A DNA stretch of 64,000 bases from Rariloculus sp965263005 (GTDB taxonomy: Bacteria; Pseudomonadota; Gammaproteobacteria; Steroidobacterales; Rariloculaceae), in NCBI RefSeq assembly GCF_965263005.1, contig NZ_OZ253579.1, positions 3,162,001-3,226,000 of the forward strand, given 5' to 3'. The notes below the pieces were generated by a model. The model searched no databases. It saw only the letters and a list, made by a program, of their open reading frames with translations, and had not been told where the DNA came from. Position 1 is the stretch's first letter; every line of letters begins with the position of its first letter. The position numbers and the translations under genes are program-made. This document shows positions 62,990-64,000 of the stretch, in pieces.

Positions 62990-64000
62990 TCATAGGGGCC
63001 TGGGGCGGCCGAATCTGGCGAGATTTTGCATGGGCTCCGCGATGTCGTTGACTGCGCGCAGATCAGACCACTGCGCAAGCGCACGGTCGCGCTGCTCGTC
63101 GGAGACGTTCATGAAGGCGAAGACCCGGTTGAATTTCGCGACAATCTCTTCCTGAGTGACCGGTGAGCCGAGACTGATACCGGTATTGGATTTGCCTATC
63201 TCCCGGATCAGCTCCCCGCCGCTCCTGGTTCGCACCGTTATCCGCATCTGGCCGTGATAGGAATATTCGGGGTTCGCCGACGCGGTGATTTTTTCCATGA
63301 GCGCCCTCACTGCCGGCTCCATGAGCTTTTCCGGCTCGAAGGAATCGATCCAGATCTCCCCATCGATCAGCGCCCGGGCGATTTCATAGGGCAAGCTGTG
63401 GTCAGCGGTCTCCCGATTCCTCGGATCCCACTTGGGCGGATCCGCGATTTCGAGCCACCCGACGAAATTCAGTTCGACATGGATCGATGCGATGTCTTCG
63501 ATGCTCGTCCACGCTCGTATCTCCGGGATGATGGTCTCGTGCGCGGCCAGGGTATAGGCCTCCGCGGGATAGCGCTTGATAATGTTGTTGAGCCCGACGT
63601 CGGGCTGACCCGGCCGCGGCAGGGTCAGATTCCGATACGGACCCGTGATCTTGTCCCAGAGGCCGTCGCGGCCCTCGAACGGCTCAGCCGGCCCCGTCAT
63701 GCCCTCGCGCGCGGCCAGGGCGGCGAATACCCCGGAGCGCGCCGCGTCCGCGGTGGCACAGCCTTTCTGCATCGATAGCGTACCGCTCCGATCGACACGC
63801 AAGGGGATGTGCATCGTAAGCGCGAGCGAAAGCGCGTTACCGAGCTGATCCTCGTTCAAGCCCAGCAGCTTGCCCGTCGAGACCGCCACCGCGGGCAGGT
63901 AGTACAGCCCGGCATCGAAGCCCTGAGTGCTGCCGCCGGCGCGGCCTAGCGCGCTGTTGACCTGATAGGCCAGGATGGTCGCCATCATCACCTCGGTGCC
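62990..64000 (-). CDS. MmgE/PrpD-family protein, partial
   Basis: The open frame continues past the right edge of the window, so the N-terminus is missing. The 336 visible residues match the MmgE/PrpD family (2-methylcitrate or aconitate dehydratases): AYQVNSALGRAGGSTQGFDA, GKLLGLNEDQLGNALSLALT, LSMQKGCATADAARSGVFAA, IIKRYPAEAY and HSLPYEIARALIDGEIW. Which substrate it uses is not clear; no citrate-pathway genes are visible. Confidence 0.88.
   Translation of the reverse strand, partial: GTEVMMATILAYQVNSALGRAGGSTQGFDAGLYYLPAVAVSTGKLLGLNEDQLGNALSLALTMHIPLRVDRSGTLSMQKGCATADAARSGVFAALAAREGMTGPAEPFEGRDGLWDKITGPYRNLTLPRPGQPDVGLNNIIKRYPAEAYTLAAHETIIPEIRAWTSIEDIASIHVELNFVGWLEIADPPKWDPRNRETADHSLPYEIARALIDGEIWIDSFEPEKLMEPAVRALMEKITASANPEYSYHGQMRITVRTRSGGELIREIGKSNTGISLGSPVTQEEIVAKFNRVFAFMNVSDEQRDRALAQWSDLRAVNDIAEPMQNLARFGRPRPL

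Overview
The window reads as chromosome of a GC-rich proteobacterium, most likely a marine or sediment gammaproteobacterium. The evidence is a pcnB-panB-panC block, a single-chain L-serine dehydratase, PdxJ, ETF-quinone oxidoreductase, and a large exported repertoire: Tat and Sec signals, lipoproteins, PQQ, molybdenum and DUF1592/DUF1552 proteins. No taxonomic marker gene is present, so the lineage is an inference.

Layout. 1-4.7 kb is core metabolism: the end of a PPK2 kinase, then panC, panB, a deoxynucleoside kinase and pcnB as one leftward operon, closed by tRNA-Glu(CTC). 4.8-10 kb is a patchwork of remnants: a PP2C tail, an IS21 end with istB tail, a DUF5372/HTH mobile module, an autotransporter barrel fragment, a DUF6152 gene with one nonsense codon, and an IS6 stub. 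Two intact genes lie in it, a lipoprotein and a metallo-beta-lactamase-fold protein. 10-15 kb holds sdaA and a coupled pair of M16 peptidases. 15.04-20.44 kb is a 5,400-bp transposon with matching 17-bp inverted ends and a perfect 8-bp target duplication. It has an IS1-like DDE transposase and cargo that includes a proteasome-like Ntn hydrolase and a metzincin-type protease broken by an IS3-family insertion. 20.4-28.2 kb has a sulfatase, a broken RidA, a delta-type carbonic anhydrase lipoprotein, a VapBC-type toxin-antitoxin pair and a giant NHL-propeller gene with one nonsense codon. 28.4-48.7 kb is an exported oxidation and degradation block: retropepsin-like lipoprotein, PQQ dehydrogenase, DUF1592, DUF1552, MBL-fold, ankyrin, ETF-QO, DUF305-LVIVD fusion, an isoquinoline-oxidoreductase-like molybdenum enzyme and another propeller. 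48.9-55 kb has an M48 peptidase, an orphan TRAP binding protein, a SYLF lipid-binding protein, a CNNM/CorC protein and an MFS transporter. 55-58.8 kb has a putative exported UGSC-type selenoprotein, read through an in-frame UGA, divergent from rhodanese and thioredoxin-like genes. 59-64 kb has VOC, sulfotransferase, pdxJ, an unknown secreted protein and the end of an MmgE/PrpD gene.

Two observations cut across the window. First, the in-frame UGA at 56413-56415 sits exactly where UGSC-family proteins carry selenocysteine and is followed 17 nt later by a GGUC-loop hairpin, so what looks like two ORFs is probably one selenoprotein. Second, five copies of an approximately 158-bp MITE-like repeat with shared inverted ends are spread over the window. 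They prefer TA-centred targets (CTAG, CTAT), and three of them begin right at the TAG stop codon of the preceding gene.
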